From: Hybos culiciformis
Lineage: Eukaryota > Arthropoda > Insecta > Diptera > Hybotidae
Direction: 5' to 3'
DNA length: 64,000 nucleotides
Assembly: GCA_964007475.1 (NCBI GenBank)
Contig: OZ023273.1
Span: forward strand, 60,221,834 to 60,285,833
Below are positions 63,594 through 64,000 of the stretch, in pieces. The notes below the pieces were generated by a model. It ran no database searches. It saw only the letters and a list, made by a program, of their open reading frames with translations, and was not told the origin of the DNA. Each line of letters opens with the position of its first letter. The stretch's first letter is position 1. The translations under genes were made by a program, and so were the position numbers.

Positions 63594-64000
63594 TCAAATG
63601 TCGGATTGTCAAATGTCAGATTGTCAAATGTCACATTGTCAAATGTCCGTTGTCAAATGTCATATTGTCAAATGTCCGTTGGCAAATGTCCGATTGGCAA
63701 ATGTCCGTTGGCAAATGTAGGATTGGCAAATGTCCGTTGGCAAATGTAGAATTGGCAAATGTCCGTTGGCAAATGTAGAATTGGCAAATGTCCGTTGGCT
63801 AATGTCGGATTGTCAAATGTCCGTTTGGCAAATGTCCGTTGGCAAATGTCCGTTGGCAAATGTCAGATTGTCAAATGTAAGATTGTCAAATGTCAGATTG
63901 TCAAATGTCATATTGTCAAATGTCAGATTGTCAAATGTCATATTGTCAAATGTAAGATTGTCAAATGTCACATTGTCAAATGTCAGATTGTCAAATGTCA
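63594..64000. repeat. 15-bp minisatellite in the right arm (continues past window)
   Basis: Reverse-complement counterpart of the left array: AAATGTCAGATTGTC units with AAATGTCCGTTGGC variants in the inner part. Unit order begins the same as the left array, then diverges (for example GGCTAATGTCGG at 63800 and an extra G at 63825). It is still running at base 64000. Confidence 0.95.

Larger units (their letters stand above)
56717..64000. mobile_element. Large foldback element with >1-kb inverted arms, MULE/Phantom-like (right end outside window)
   Basis: The left arm (56717 to about 58500) is the reverse complement of the right arm (about 62945 to beyond 64000), and the arms look about 95% alike by eye outside insertions. 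The outer part of each arm is a 15-bp minisatellite. Inward follow a shared block with GAACACGCAATTCGCAGTGT and then a unique block ending AATGCAGAATTACAAATTTT. The left end begins near GGGGCAGACAGTTGCC. The interior (58500-62945) holds a FLYWCH-like fragment and nested elements but no DDE transposase. Long arms with subterminal tandem repeats and a FLYWCH fragment fit the Phantom class of Mutator-like elements; the class is inference. Confidence 0.75.

Noticed and set aside
1..64000. tRNA or rRNA genes
   Set aside because: No GTTCRANNC box B with a matching box A and cloverleaf arms was noticed by eye; a tRNAscan-SE run would be decisive.

Overview
The window is strongly AT-rich animal nuclear DNA with short phase-consistent introns, long gene-poor gaps and many small inverted-repeat transposons. 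The epsinR-Tel2 fusion gene at the left end and the close match of its N-terminus to Drosophila lqfR point to an insect, probably a fly. Gene products were assigned by reading translations against remembered families; no database was searched.

Layout. (1) 1-7667, minus strand: the insect lqfR gene. Six 5' exons encode a Golgi-type ENTH/epsinR protein, and one very large 3' exon, cut by the window edge, encodes a Tel2/TELO2-like region. (2) 9971-12399, plus strand: a complete seven-exon mitochondrial FAST-kinase-domain gene, most like FASTKD4/TBRG4, transcribed divergently from lqfR. (3) 13059-39120, minus strand: three genes for related, apparently secreted proteins (13059-13805, 18163-19233 and 37885-39120). 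They share a KLPPxP block and NGKP-type blocks; the third is incomplete at its 5' end. (4) 19-37 kb and 39-56 kb: gene-poor DNA with no convincing coding exon, but with dated transposon insertions. These include three hAT-type elements with 8-bp target duplications, a small Helitron-like element, a TTAA-flanked element, a 45-bp relic of a TWA-duplicating element, a 112-bp-arm hairpin and a tandemly duplicated TIR element. (5) 56.7 kb to the end: a nested mobile-element complex. Two inverted arms of more than 1 kb, each carrying a 15-bp minisatellite, enclose a FLYWCH-like coding fragment, a second foldback element and further insertions. The right arm runs off the window.

The lqfR and FASTKD4 genes are housekeeping genes for endosomal/Golgi traffic plus PIKK maturation, and for mitochondrial RNA. 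The secreted family looks like a tandem cluster of extracellular or cuticle-like proteins of unknown role. The most unusual part is the right-hand complex, read here as a MULE/Phantom-like foldback with four or more later insertions whose order can be worked out. No tRNA, rRNA, CRISPR or bacterial-type feature was seen.
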